In this document: positions 1-6,521 of the stretch, in pieces
How positions within the stretch are numbered: the first letter of the stretch is position 1
Layout: each line of letters begins with the position of its first letter
Assembly (NCBI GenBank): GCA_005880075.1
Contig: VBJT01000182.1
Location: 1-22,553, forward strand
Reading direction: 5' to 3'
DNA length: 22,553 nucleotides
Origin: Chloroflexota bacterium
GTDB taxonomy: Bacteria > Chloroflexota > Dehalococcoidia > SM23-28-2 > RBG-16-64-32
Position numbers and translations under genes: made by a program
The notes under the pieces: model-generated
The model's input: only the letters and a program-made list of their open reading frames with translations
Told to the model about the DNA's origin: nothing
The model's database searches: none

Positions 1-308
1 GGCCCGATCTTGTCGGTGACCTCGGCCCGCTCGGAGACCGCGCCGCCCATCAGTTCGCCGAGGCGCACTAGATGGGGCTCCGCCCAGGTAAACTCTTCGT
101 CACTCAGGTAATAGCGCATCGCCCGCTGGAGGGTCGGGTCGCAGGTGTACCAGTTGAGGCCGGTCGCGCCGTGGAAGCGCTCCGTCGCATAGCGCCCGGC
201 CTTCTCGTCGGACCCGTAGGGGAGCTCGTCGACGTGCTCCTGGCCGTAACTCTTTGACGCTCGCTCGTTTGTCTTCGGTCGTGCTCGCGGTTCGCTTTCA
301 ATCGCCAT
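1..308 (-). CDS. Acyl-CoA dehydrogenase family protein, N-terminal part (cut by window edge)
   Basis: About 102 codons are visible, running off the left edge. The start is the ATG at 308-306, preceded by GGAGGA. The N-terminal 45 residues are polar and charged. They are followed by a helical segment (GLNWYTCDPTLQRAMRYYL, then EEFTWAEPHLVRLGELMGG) that resembles the N-terminal helices of AidB-like or long acyl-CoA dehydrogenases. Those are flavoproteins that oxidise acyl-CoA thioesters to the enoyl form. None of the FAD-binding or catalytic residues lie within the window, so the assignment rests on this N-terminal resemblance alone. The gene starts 56 bases after the DUF3500 gene on the same strand and may be the last visible member of that operon. 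A lipid-related role would fit the upstream patatin-like hydrolase, but that is inference. Confidence 0.6.
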   Translation of the reverse strand, partial: MAIESEPRARPKTNERASKSYGQEHVDELPYGSDEKAGRYATERFHGATGLNWYTCDPTLQRAMRYYLSDEEFTWAEPHLVRLGELMGGAVSERAEVTDKIG

Positions 309-364
309 AGTGGGATTCCTCCGCCGTAAAGCGTATGCGGTTAGGGGAGATTAGTCCAGAGACG

Positions 365-1450
365 CTAGTGGCCACTGCGTACGTGCTCACGCAGCAGATC
401 ACCGCCAAAGTCGCGGTCGGGGTCGCGCCAGACTGAGTGGACGTGGTTCACATCATTCTGGGTGTTGTCGTATTCGACGAGGAAAGAAGGCCCCTGGAGC
501 CGGTAATAGTGTGGCCGCCGCCGCTCAGTCCCGCCGGCCCAGGCGAAGTGGACGCCATCGATTCCCGCGCGATCGATGCCCTCCCGCTCGATGGCCGCCA
601 GAGGGTCGGGCAGGCGGTCGACGTAGACATCGATCAGCTCGGAGAGAAGCTTCCGTTGGCTGGTGTCCATAGTTGAGGCGGGCAGACCGCGCGGGCGGGC
701 GCGCTCGAAGCGCAGCGCCTCGCGCCGCTCTAGGGCCATCGCCTTGGCCTCGGCGATGATGTTCGCGAGAAGCGGCGGGGCTTCGATCCCGCCGGGGAGC
801 GCCGAGTCGGGCACGACGGGCGAGTTCATCAGCACGAAGTCCGGCGGCGCTATATCCGAGATGATTGCCTCGCGCTTCCGGTCGCCGTCCAGCGAGCCGA
901 GCAACTCTCTGGCGGCGTCCTCCTCCTCGGCGCACGCTCGGAGCACCATCGAGTGGCCGTGCGGAACCTCCACCGGCTGAGCCCCTATGAAGAGCGGCGT
1001 CGGGGAAACGATCTCGCCGCCTGCCAGCGTGAAGTTGAGGACGACATGGTGGCCTTCGAAGCGCCAGCCCCACCGCTCGCCGCCGGGCGAGCCGAAGACC
1101 GCAAGAAAGTAGCGGCGCGGATCGCGGAAGGCGTCCAGCCGGCCTCCTTCCATGAGGTTGACCAGGCTTTCGCTGGCCATCACCATCACGACTTTCGCGT
1201 AGGCCTGAAAGCTGAGCGCCCCCGCGATGAAGGCGTTCGCGAGCTTCTGCTGACGAGCATCCATCTCGAGAAGGGGAAGCCCTTTAGTCATCCGAGGGAA
1301 ATACGCCCAACTCGTACGCTCGGCGGTATCCTCGAAGGTGAGTGATGCCTTGGCCCGCTGGTCTTCGTTCAGCGAATCGAGCCAGGCGCTCACGGCGTCC
1401 GTCATACGAGAGGCGATGTCCGTCGCCGTCCGAGAGGCTGTCGTTGTCAC
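365..1450 (-). CDS. DUF3500 family protein
   Basis: This 361-residue protein matches the DUF3500 pattern. A central block reads WGWRFEGHHVVLNFTLAGG and is followed by PTPLFIGAQPVEVPHG. A C-terminal block contains HFAWAGG, PHYYRLQGPSFLVEYDN and a final HVHSVWRDPDRDFGGDLL. The last segments are rich in His, Asp and aromatic residues and could form a metal or active site, though no activity is established for the family. There is no signal peptide or membrane segment. The start is GTG at 1450-1448; it overlaps the stop of the upstream acetyltransferase (GTGA at 1450-1447), so translation is probably coupled. Length is typical for the family. I am confident of the family and not of any function. 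Confidence 0.85.
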   Translation of the reverse strand: MTTTASRTATDIASRMTDAVSAWLDSLNEDQRAKASLTFEDTAERTSWAYFPRMTKGLPLLEMDARQQKLANAFIAGALSFQAYAKVVMVMASESLVNLMEGGRLDAFRDPRRYFLAVFGSPGGERWGWRFEGHHVVLNFTLAGGEIVSPTPLFIGAQPVEVPHGHSMVLRACAEEEDAARELLGSLDGDRKREAIISDIAPPDFVLMNSPVVPDSALPGGIEAPPLLANIIAEAKAMALERREALRFERARPRGLPASTMDTSQRKLLSELIDVYVDRLPDPLAAIEREGIDRAGIDGVHFAWAGGTERRRPHYYRLQGPSFLVEYDNTQNDVNHVHSVWRDPDRDFGGDLLREHVRSGH

Positions 1451-2019
1451 GGCGAGGACTTCTGGTCAAGCAGCACGGAGGGATCGGGCCAGACGTATCT
1501 GAACGCGACAATCGTGCCCCCGCCGGGCGCCTCTGATGTCTTCGACCCGGCGCCGGTCCCGCCACGAGCCTGATAGAAGGCCTGAGCCGCCTTGTTGCCC
1601 TCCAGCACCCAGAGGAACAGGCCAGCTGAGGTAGTCCGGTCGATCACCGCCCGCGCTGTTTCGGCCATGAGCCGGGTGCCGATCCCACCGCCCTTTAAGT
1701 CGTGGCGGACGTGCAGGTTGTCAAGCAGAGCGCCCCATTGCGCGTCGGCATTCAAGATGGTGTGAGCGAACCCGACAACGGCGCCGTCGCGCTCGGCGAT
1801 GATCGTGCACTCATTCGACCGGTCGCTGCGTTGGAGCCGCTCCGTCCACACGTCATGCCTGTCCGAGAACACATCGCTGTCGAGGAACGAATCCGAGTAC
1901 GCGCCCCGGTAATGGCGCCGCCAGCTGTCCGCGTGCAGCGACGCGATGGCGTCGACGTCGCGCGCAGTCGCTTCGCGGTAGTCCGCGCTGACGGCGGGCT
2001 CAAGCAGTTCGTTTGACAT
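1447..2019 (-). CDS. GNAT family N-acetyltransferase
   Basis: This 190-residue protein has the GNAT fold signature. The N-terminal strand-helix is YREATARDVDAIASLHADSW (residues 14-33). The central strands include ECTIIAERDGAVVGFAH (70-86). The acetyl-CoA pyrophosphate loop LHVRHDLKGGGIGTRLM spans about 102-118, with the G-G-G-I-G turn. The later stretch GLFLWVLEGNKAAQAFYQARGG is the usual motif-B region. GNAT enzymes move acetyl from acetyl-CoA to an amine, and the substrate cannot be read here. The gene lies 9 bases downstream of the patatin-like gene and overlaps DUF3500 by GTGA, which indicates one transcript. The start is the ATG at 2019-2017. Confidence 0.9.
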   Translation of the reverse strand: MSNELLEPAVSADYREATARDVDAIASLHADSWRRHYRGAYSDSFLDSDVFSDRHDVWTERLQRSDRSNECTIIAERDGAVVGFAHTILNADAQWGALLDNLHVRHDLKGGGIGTRLMAETARAVIDRTTSAGLFLWVLEGNKAAQAFYQARGGTGAGSKTSEAPGGGTIVAFRYVWPDPSVLLDQKSSP

Positions 2020-2028
2020 TGGTCAGCG

Positions 2029-2904
2029 CTAGGCGGCGGCCTTCGCCCACGTTTCCGCTAAACGCGATGCCAGGGCGCGGCCTTGCGCAATGCCGGCGTG
2101 GGTAGTGACGCCCCGTCGCGAGGCGTCCATGCGATTGATCCCTATAGCCTCGAGCGTCGGGGCGTCCGGAAAGACCAGCTCGGCCACTGTACCGGAGGTG
2201 TTCAGCTCCTCGGCCTCTGTGCGTGCCTGCCGGCCGAGCAACGGGTCGATGCCGTCCGAGCGAGCGCCGATAGGAGCAACGATTAGGGCTGAATCGTAAC
2301 CGCTGGCCAGATCGGCATTGGTGCCCGAGCGGACACCGCCGTCAGTGTATCGGCGGCCGTTAACGGTGACCGCGGGGAACAAACCGGGTACGGCGCAGCT
2401 TGAGGCGACCGCTCGCCCGAGGAGGACGCCGGAATCGCGGTCCCAGGTCTGGAAGGCACCGGACTCACAGTCGACGGCCGTCAATAGCAGCGGCCTGTCG
2501 GGCCAGGCGGCGTCCTCGAGATGGTCTTCGAAGTAGGCAACCCACTCGTCCTCAGAAACCGTCTGCGCCGCCAGCGCCGCCGCGCCGATCTCTGCACGCG
2601 TCTCCTGGGTCATCTCCTTGACGCCCGCCCAGCGCATGAACAACTGGAGGACGGAAGACGGATCGATGCCTGCCATCAGCGTGCCGATCCGGCCGTCGTC
2701 CGGCTCCATCTGCTGCGCGATCAGCTCCGAAAGCGTCTTGCCGAGCACTATCTGGGTTCCTACAACGGAGCCGGCAGAGGTGCCGACGATCAGATCGGCG
2801 CCCGCTACATCGATACCTTCATCGGTCAGCCCTGCGAGCAGCCCGATCTCCCATGAAATTCCAAGCGCGCCGCCGCCACCGAGTACGAGTGCATTGCGAG
2901 CCAT
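2029..2904 (-). CDS. Patatin-like phospholipase family protein
   Basis: This 291-residue cytoplasmic serine hydrolase of the patatin/RssA type cleaves acyl esters with a Ser-Asp dyad. The oxyanion-hole glycine stretch LVLGGGGALG lies at residues 6-15. The nucleophile elbow GTSAG is at 41-45 (Ser43), and the catalytic Asp is in DGG at 188-190. All family hallmarks are therefore present. An upstream in-frame ATG exists, but the ATG at 2904-2902 is preferred because AAGGAGG sits about 6 bases before it and the glycine loop normally begins near the N-terminus. It is the first gene of a probable minus-strand operon with the GNAT and DUF3500 genes. The physiological lipid substrate is unknown. Confidence 0.9.
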   Translation of the reverse strand: MARNALVLGGGGALGISWEIGLLAGLTDEGIDVAGADLIVGTSAGSVVGTQIVLGKTLSELIAQQMEPDDGRIGTLMAGIDPSSVLQLFMRWAGVKEMTQETRAEIGAAALAAQTVSEDEWVAYFEDHLEDAAWPDRPLLLTAVDCESGAFQTWDRDSGVLLGRAVASSCAVPGLFPAVTVNGRRYTDGGVRSGTNADLASGYDSALIVAPIGARSDGIDPLLGRQARTEAEELNTSGTVAELVFPDAPTLEAIGINRMDASRRGVTTHAGIAQGRALASRLAETWAKAAA

Positions 2905-2991
2905 AACGCCTCCTTCGTATGGCAAAGGGTAGCACATCAGAGACGGAGGCCGACGCAGATCCTCGCAGGCCCTTCCGAAAGTACGCGCCGC

Positions 2992-2997
2992 TATAAT
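2992..2997 (+). promoter_or_regulatory. Candidate -10 element (TATAAT) for the 59-residue protein gene
   Basis: A perfect TATAAT hexamer lies 30 bases before the ATG at 3027, in the 122-base space divergent from the patatin gene. No good -35 hexamer is present at the usual spacing (the best stretch is around 2969-2978), so this is a partial promoter call. Confidence 0.45.
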
Positions 2998-3026
2998 CTA
3001 CGGCCAGAAGCCAAGGAGGTTCGCCT

Positions 3027-3206
3027 ATGCAGATTGATCTGACAAACGACGAGATGGTTCTACTTGGGGATCTACTTCGAATCTCCTACGACGAGCTGCG
3101 TGAGGAGATCTACAAGACCGAAGACACCGATTACAAGCGACAGCTGAAGACGAAAGAGCAGGCGCTACAGTCGTTGCTTCATAAGATCGACTCCGCCCGG
3201 AGCTAG
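3027..3206 (+). CDS. Small helical protein of 59 residues, unknown function
   Basis: A clear AAGGAGG sits 8 bases before ATG 3027, and the frame runs to TAG at 3204-3206. The product starts MQIDLTNDEMVLLGDLLR and continues through a charged region (YDELREEIYKTEDTDYKRQ) to KTKEQALQSLLHKID. It is predicted to be mostly alpha-helical, probably a helical hairpin, with no Cys, signal peptide or membrane segment. It resembles a widespread class of about 60-residue uncharacterised bacterial proteins beginning M-x-I-x-L with the pattern TD-x-x-x-YK-x-x-L and ending in a leucine-rich helix. This resemblance is from memory and no function is known to me. The cupin gene follows after 32 bases on the same strand and could share its transcript. 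Confidence 0.8.
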   Translation: MQIDLTNDEMVLLGDLLRISYDELREEIYKTEDTDYKRQLKTKEQALQSLLHKIDSARS

Positions 3207-3238
3207 CAATCTTTTGGACGCTCGTCTAGGAGTTCGTC

Positions 3239-3628
3239 ATGCATGTGTATCCCCGGGATAGCGCGCCGCTCAACGAGCGCGGCGGCCAGAAATCTTGGTT
3301 ACTCCTCACCGAAGGCCAGTTTGGCTCCGAGAACCTGGCGATCACCTTGGTTGAAGGAGCGCCCGGCAGCATGCAGGCTGTGCATGGCCATCCGGACAAC
3401 GAGCAGGTCTACGTGATCGTGCGTGGTCGCGGTGTCATGCAGGTCGCTGACGAAATGCAGGAGGTGGGCGAAGGCACGCTCGTCTACATCCCGCCCGGCG
3501 CTGCGCACGCCATCAAGAATACGAGCGATGAACCGCTGGTGTTCGTCTCCGCTACCTCACCGCCCTTCAACCCGAAGGAACTTAGTGACTATTTCGCCTA
3601 CAAGCCGGGCGAGGCGGAGCCACGCTAG
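3239..3628 (+). CDS. Cupin-domain protein (cupin_2 type)
   Basis: This 129-residue single-domain beta-barrel cupin has cupin motif 1 at about 43-62 (VHGHPDNEQVYVIVRGRG), supplying the HxH and Glu metal ligands. Motif 2 (YIPPGAAHAIKNTSDEP) gives the third His. The complete ligand set suggests a bound divalent metal. Such small cupins act as isomerases, dioxygenases or ligand-binding proteins, and the sequence does not decide between these. The ATG is preceded by AGGAG. The stop overlaps that of the convergent epimerase-like gene: the palindrome CTAG at 3625-3628 serves as TAG on both strands. Confidence 0.9.
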   Translation: MHVYPRDSAPLNERGGQKSWLLLTEGQFGSENLAITLVEGAPGSMQAVHGHPDNEQVYVIVRGRGVMQVADEMQEVGEGTLVYIPPGAAHAIKNTSDEPLVFVSATSPPFNPKELSDYFAYKPGEAEPR

Positions 3629-4554
3629 TTCTCTTTGCCCTGCAACTCTTGTGCGATCTGCTGCCAGCCTTCTCGCGCGCTACGGTACTTCGGAACCCAG
3701 CCCGTCTTCTCTTTGAAGCGGGCATTGGCGACGCGCTGCGAGCTCACGAGGTACTTGGCCGGACCTCCGCCGACGAGCCGGAACAGCCACCTCGGCACGC
3801 GGCGCGGCGGCTTTAACCTAAAGGCATCCGTGATCGCTCGGGCGTAGTCGCGCATCCGCAGGGGTTCGTCGTCCGTGACGTTGTAGACGCCGGCCGGCGC
3901 TTGCAGGGCGGCGACTGCGGCCGTGGCCCCGTCGTCGACGTGGATGGACGAGAAGAAGTTCGAGCCGTCACCTGCAAGCGGAAACATCCGCCGCCGGGCG
4001 AGGCGGACGGTGTCGAGTGTCGACTGCGCGTAGGGAGCGTAAAAGGCGGCATAACGGAGCGAAACGCCCCGGCCGCCGGCCTCCGTAAAGCGCTTCGTCT
4101 CGCGCTCGGCGTCAAGCGTGCTCTTCAGGGACGCCCAATAAATCGAGAGCGAGCCATCTTCTCCGATCCACTCGTCGCCGTGCTCGCCGTAGATGAAGGT
4201 GATCGACTCGTATATGAAGACCTGTGCGCTGGTCGCCAGGGCGGCGTCCACGAGGTGCTTCGAGGCGATCGTTCGTAGGCGGTCATTCTCCCGCCACGCC
4301 CCTTTCCAGCGCATCCGCATGATCGGCGGGATCTTGGTTGCGAAGTGGAGCACGGCCTCACTGCCGGCGACGCCCGTGCGCAGTGCGTCCGGGTCGAAGA
4401 GATCGACCTCGATGGGCTCCGCGCCGAACGAGCGCAACATTTCCGCTTTCTCGGTGCCCCGCGCGGTGCCGCGCACTTCGTGGCCGGCCTCGACGAGAGC
4501 GCGAACGGTTGAGCGGCCGAGCACGCCGGTAGCGCCTGCGACGAAGACTTTCAT
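3625..4554 (-). CDS. NAD(P)-dependent epimerase/dehydratase-like (extended SDR) protein
   Basis: This 309-residue protein opens with the Rossmann nucleotide-binding motif MKVFVAGATGVLGRSTVRAL (GxxGxxG, residues 7-13). It then has an acidic-residue-containing strand (AEPIEVDLFDPDAL) and the ALHFATK-like region (AVLHFATKIPP) typical of extended SDRs. The expected catalytic YxxxK segment reads IYWASLKSTLDAE: aligned on the Lys, the Tyr position is Trp with Tyr one residue earlier, so catalysis may be altered or the alignment shifted by one. The C-terminal half (VYNVTDDEPLRMRDYARAI, then PRWLFRLVGG) matches nucleoside-diphosphate-sugar epimerase-like proteins. The start ATG overlaps the stop of the LLM oxidoreductase (ATGA at 4554-4551), so the two are co-translated. 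The substrate is unknown. Confidence 0.85.
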   Translation of the reverse strand: MKVFVAGATGVLGRSTVRALVEAGHEVRGTARGTEKAEMLRSFGAEPIEVDLFDPDALRTGVAGSEAVLHFATKIPPIMRMRWKGAWRENDRLRTIASKHLVDAALATSAQVFIYESITFIYGEHGDEWIGEDGSLSIYWASLKSTLDAERETKRFTEAGGRGVSLRYAAFYAPYAQSTLDTVRLARRRMFPLAGDGSNFFSSIHVDDGATAAVAALQAPAGVYNVTDDEPLRMRDYARAITDAFRLKPPRRVPRWLFRLVGGGPAKYLVSSQRVANARFKEKTGWVPKYRSAREGWQQIAQELQGKEN

Positions 4555-5468
4555 ACCTTCCCAACCAGCCCCTTCAAGAGCGCCCGCGTCCGGTCAAGCG
4601 AGGCCTGGGCGTCATCGCCAACGGGAAACATCCCGGCCAGGAAGTCGTTTGCCCCCGCAGAGGCGAGCCGACGCAACTGCCTTTCGACCTCCGCCTCGTT
4701 GCCGACGATCGCCACGTCGGCAGGGCCTGCGGCGCCCTCGATGTTCAGCATTCGCTGATAGTTCGGCAGTGTGCCGTAGATCTGAAACGAGCGAGCAGCG
4801 CGCTCTCTCGCGTCTGCGGGATTGTCGGTTACAGCAACCGGCAGACCAACAACAATGCGGGGATCCGGCCGGCCGGCTTCTTTCGCCGCTTTCGTTATTC
4901 TCGGCACGATATGCGTCTCCAGCGTCTTGGGCCCGGCCATCCACGTGATCGTCCCGTCCGCCATTTCGCCGGCAATCCGCAGCATCACCGGTGCGAGCGC
5001 AGCAATCAACACCGGCGGGGGCTTAAGCACCGGCACCTGCACGGTCGCGTTCACGCGGAAGAATTCGCCATTGAAGCTAGCCCGGCCCTCGCGGATGAGA
5101 GGCAGTAGCACCGAGAGATACTCTCGCATATGGACAGCCGGCCGGTCGTACTTAAGACCCCACATACTCTCGACGACAGGCGCGTGAGATAGCCCGATTC
5201 CGAGGTTGAAGCGGCCGTTCGTCGCCGCCTGCACAGTAAGCGCCTGCTGGGCGAGAACGTGTGGGTGCCTGGGGTAGGTCGGAACGACGGACGTCCCGAG
5301 CTCAATACGGCTCGTCTTCTGACCGGCGAGAGCTACGACCGTTAGAACGTCCGCGCCGAAGATCTGGCCGAACCAGATGCCGTCAAAGCCGTCCCTTTCG
5401 CAGTCCACAACGGCTTGGATCTGGCCCTCGACGCTGGTCGTTCCGCCGAAGAAGATCGCGAGTTTCAT
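4551..5468 (-). CDS. LLM-class F420-dependent oxidoreductase
   Basis: This 305-residue TIM-barrel flavin/F420 oxidoreductase of the luciferase-like superfamily starts MKLAIFFGG. It has the early FDGIWFGQIFGADVLTVVAL segment and the RIELGTSVVPTYPRHPHVLAQQA region (about 76-98). GRFNLGIGLSHAPVVE at about 106-121 is very characteristic of the F420-type branch. PVLIAALAPVMLRIAGEMADGTITW follows in the C-terminal half. Family members pass hydride between F420H2 and diverse substrates, so F420 use is inferred from subfamily resemblance. GGAGG precedes the ATG. It heads a two-gene operon with the epimerase-like gene (ATGA overlap) and faces a divergent c-di-AMP riboswitch operon. Confidence 0.9.
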   Translation of the reverse strand: MKLAIFFGGTTSVEGQIQAVVDCERDGFDGIWFGQIFGADVLTVVALAGQKTSRIELGTSVVPTYPRHPHVLAQQALTVQAATNGRFNLGIGLSHAPVVESMWGLKYDRPAVHMREYLSVLLPLIREGRASFNGEFFRVNATVQVPVLKPPPVLIAALAPVMLRIAGEMADGTITWMAGPKTLETHIVPRITKAAKEAGRPDPRIVVGLPVAVTDNPADARERAARSFQIYGTLPNYQRMLNIEGAAGPADVAIVGNEAEVERQLRRLASAGANDFLAGMFPVGDDAQASLDRTRALLKGLVGKV

Positions 5469-5516
5469 GTATCCTCCAACTACACTCGGTTGGCTGGCGG
5501 TCCGGGGCAGGCCAAG

Positions 5517-5544
5517 GATATAGTCGTGGTTGAGGCAGTGTCAA
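5517..5544 (-). promoter_or_regulatory. Candidate promoter for the LLM oxidoreductase operon
   Basis: On the minus strand there is a perfect -35 hexamer TTGACA (5544-5539). A 16-base spacer separates it from the -10-like TATATC (5522-5517). The transcript would have a leader of about 40 bases before the ATG at 5468. The region is distinctly more AT-rich than its surroundings. Confidence 0.5.
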
Positions 5545-5587
5545 AATATGGATAAGACTTCTTTATCATTCCGTAACATCATTTCTA

Positions 5588-5616
5588 TTGACAGCTTTCC
5601 GGAGGGGTGATTCAAT
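5588..5616 (+). promoter_or_regulatory. Candidate promoter driving the c-di-AMP riboswitch transcript
   Basis: A perfect -35 hexamer TTGACA at 5588-5593 is followed by a 17-base spacer and TTCAAT at 5611-5616 (four of six matches to TATAAT). The predicted transcription start near 5623 falls just before the first paired base of the riboswitch at 5629, which is the expected geometry. Confidence 0.65.
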
Positions 5617-5628
5617 GAAGCACGCTAA

Positions 5629-5745
5629 GGTCTAATCCCCGCCTGAGGCGGGGAGCGGGGGAACCAGGGTGCCCCGGGGTGTACTCCGTAGGCTCGGAGT
5701 GGGCAGCTCCTTTCAGCCCTAACCCGTCAGCTAACCTCGTAGACC
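5629..5745 (+). promoter_or_regulatory. Cyclic di-AMP riboswitch (ydaO-yuaA class)
   Basis: The conserved ydaO/yuaA core is present in order. TCTAATCC at 5631-5638 is followed by the block GCGGGGGAACCAGGGT (5655-5670), then GGGGTGTACTCC (5676-5687), then CTCCTTTCAGCCC (5707-5719), and finally ACCCGTCAGCTAACCTCGTA (5722-5741), which is nearly identical to the 3' end of the Bacillus subtilis ydaO element. P1 forms between GGTCTA (5629-5634) and TAGACC (5740-5745). Internal hairpins are CCCCGCC/GGCGGGG (5637-5653, loop TGA) and ACTCCG/CGGAGT (5683-5700). The class binds c-di-AMP and usually switches expression off. Here it sits between a promoter and a zinc-ribbon, acidic-protein and DUF72 operon. 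Confidence 0.95.
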
Positions 5746-5755
5746 ACTGGAGGAG

Positions 5756-5785
5756 GCGGAACCCCCGACTCGTCGGAGGGTCCGC
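5756..5785 (+). promoter_or_regulatory. Leader hairpin between the riboswitch and the start codon
   Basis: GCGGA (5756-5760) pairs with TCCGC (5781-5785). The stem continues inward with CC/GG and CCGAC/GTCGG pairs, interrupted by two mismatches. It begins just after an SD-like GGAGGAGG (5749-5756) and ends 9 bases before the true SD. No T-run follows, so it is not a standard intrinsic terminator, and a role in expression control is inference. The hexamer GTAGAC occurs at 5739-5744 (in P1) and again at 5786-5791 (just after this hairpin), so the 5' strand of P1 could pair with either copy. Confidence 0.5.
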
Positions 5786-5805
5786 GTAGACAAAGGAGGA
5801 GTTGC

Positions 5806-6075
5806 GTGCGTGACTTCCCGCAGGGAGCTCGCAAGAAGCTGGACCTGGCTTCGTTGCTCAAAGTCTGCCCGCAGTGTCTGGGCGATCTCGTTTTCCGCGC
5901 GGACTTTTCGGGTGATTACTACTGTTGCTTGCAGTGCAATGTTCGGACCGAACCACGCAACCGTATCGGACGGTTACCCTCGTTGCCGGGCGGGCCTGAT
6001 TTAGCGCAGATAATCGCGGCGGGGAGCGAGCCGCTACCGGCCGCCGACGCGATTACACAGGTCCTTCCCTCTTAG
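5806..6075 (+). CDS. Small zinc-ribbon-like protein under c-di-AMP riboswitch control
   Basis: This 89-residue protein starts at GTG 5806, with AAAGGAGGAG 5 bases upstream. Residues 21-44 read as a zinc ribbon: C21-x2-C24 (CPQC), a 16-residue beta-like loop (LGDLVFRADFSGDYYC), then C41-x2-C44 (CLQC). An extra Cys at 40 lies next to the second knuckle. The N-terminus is basic (RKK), and the C-terminal 40 residues are low in charge and rich in Pro, Ala and Gly. Four Cys in this spacing usually bind one zinc and mediate nucleic-acid or protein contacts. No named family is recognised. It is the first gene after the riboswitch, 60 bases past P1, and is probably co-transcribed with the acidic protein and DUF72 genes. 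Confidence 0.8.
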   Translation: MRDFPQGARKKLDLASLLKVCPQCLGDLVFRADFSGDYYCCLQCNVRTEPRNRIGRLPSLPGGPDLAQIIAAGSEPLPAADAITQVLPS

Positions 6076-6107
6076 TAATCCTTGCGGGCCGCCAGGCGGA
6101 GGTTTGG

Positions 6108-6518
6108 GTGGAGCGAAGCGGATTTCAAGACGCCGCAGATGAACTGCAGATTCGCGAAGAGGAGCTGGGGTTATCCAGGGCAGCTGAAGAGCCGCGTCTT
6201 CTGGAAGAAGACCTTTTCGCTGACGCTGACCCTCGGATATTCCTGACGGACCCCGACAATCCCGAGGAGGGCCGCACCTTTGTCTGGGCGCTCACCCGCT
6301 GGTTCGAGCGGCTCGAAGGCGATACCGGGGCGGTAGAATTCAGCCCCGTGGCCGAAGATGAGGATGAGTTACGCGAGTGGCTCTCGGAACAGGGCATCGA
6401 GATCACGGAAATCGATGTCGACAACGAATTCGCGCGTACCGTACGGGAAGAGTTTCTGGGGCAGACGCCGCTATATCCGGAAGCGCCAGAGGTCTCCGAC
6501 CAGGAGTTGCCTGCCTGA
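6108..6518 (+). CDS. Highly acidic hypothetical protein
   Basis: This 136-residue protein starts at GTG 6108 with GGAGG just upstream. About 40 of the 136 residues are Asp or Glu, spread along the length. The middle (FVWALTRWFERLEGDTGAVE, about 58-77) carries the aromatic residues and looks like a folded core. It is followed by a second acidic stretch (VAEDEDELREWLSEQGIEI). No Cys, signal peptide or membrane segment is seen, and I do not recognise a family. It lies 32 bases after the zinc-ribbon gene and 3 bases before DUF72, so it belongs to the riboswitch operon. An acidic partner for the basic zinc-ribbon protein is possible but only inferred. Confidence 0.75.
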   Translation: MERSGFQDAADELQIREEELGLSRAAEEPRLLEEDLFADADPRIFLTDPDNPEEGRTFVWALTRWFERLEGDTGAVEFSPVAEDEDELREWLSEQGIEITEIDVDNEFARTVREEFLGQTPLYPEAPEVSDQELPA

Positions 6519-6521
6519 GCG

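Noticed and set aside
1..2016. Plus-strand open frames opposite the acyl-CoA dehydrogenase, DUF3500 and GNAT genes
   Set aside because: They are antisense to recognisable protein families, lack ribosome binding sites and show no protein-family features.
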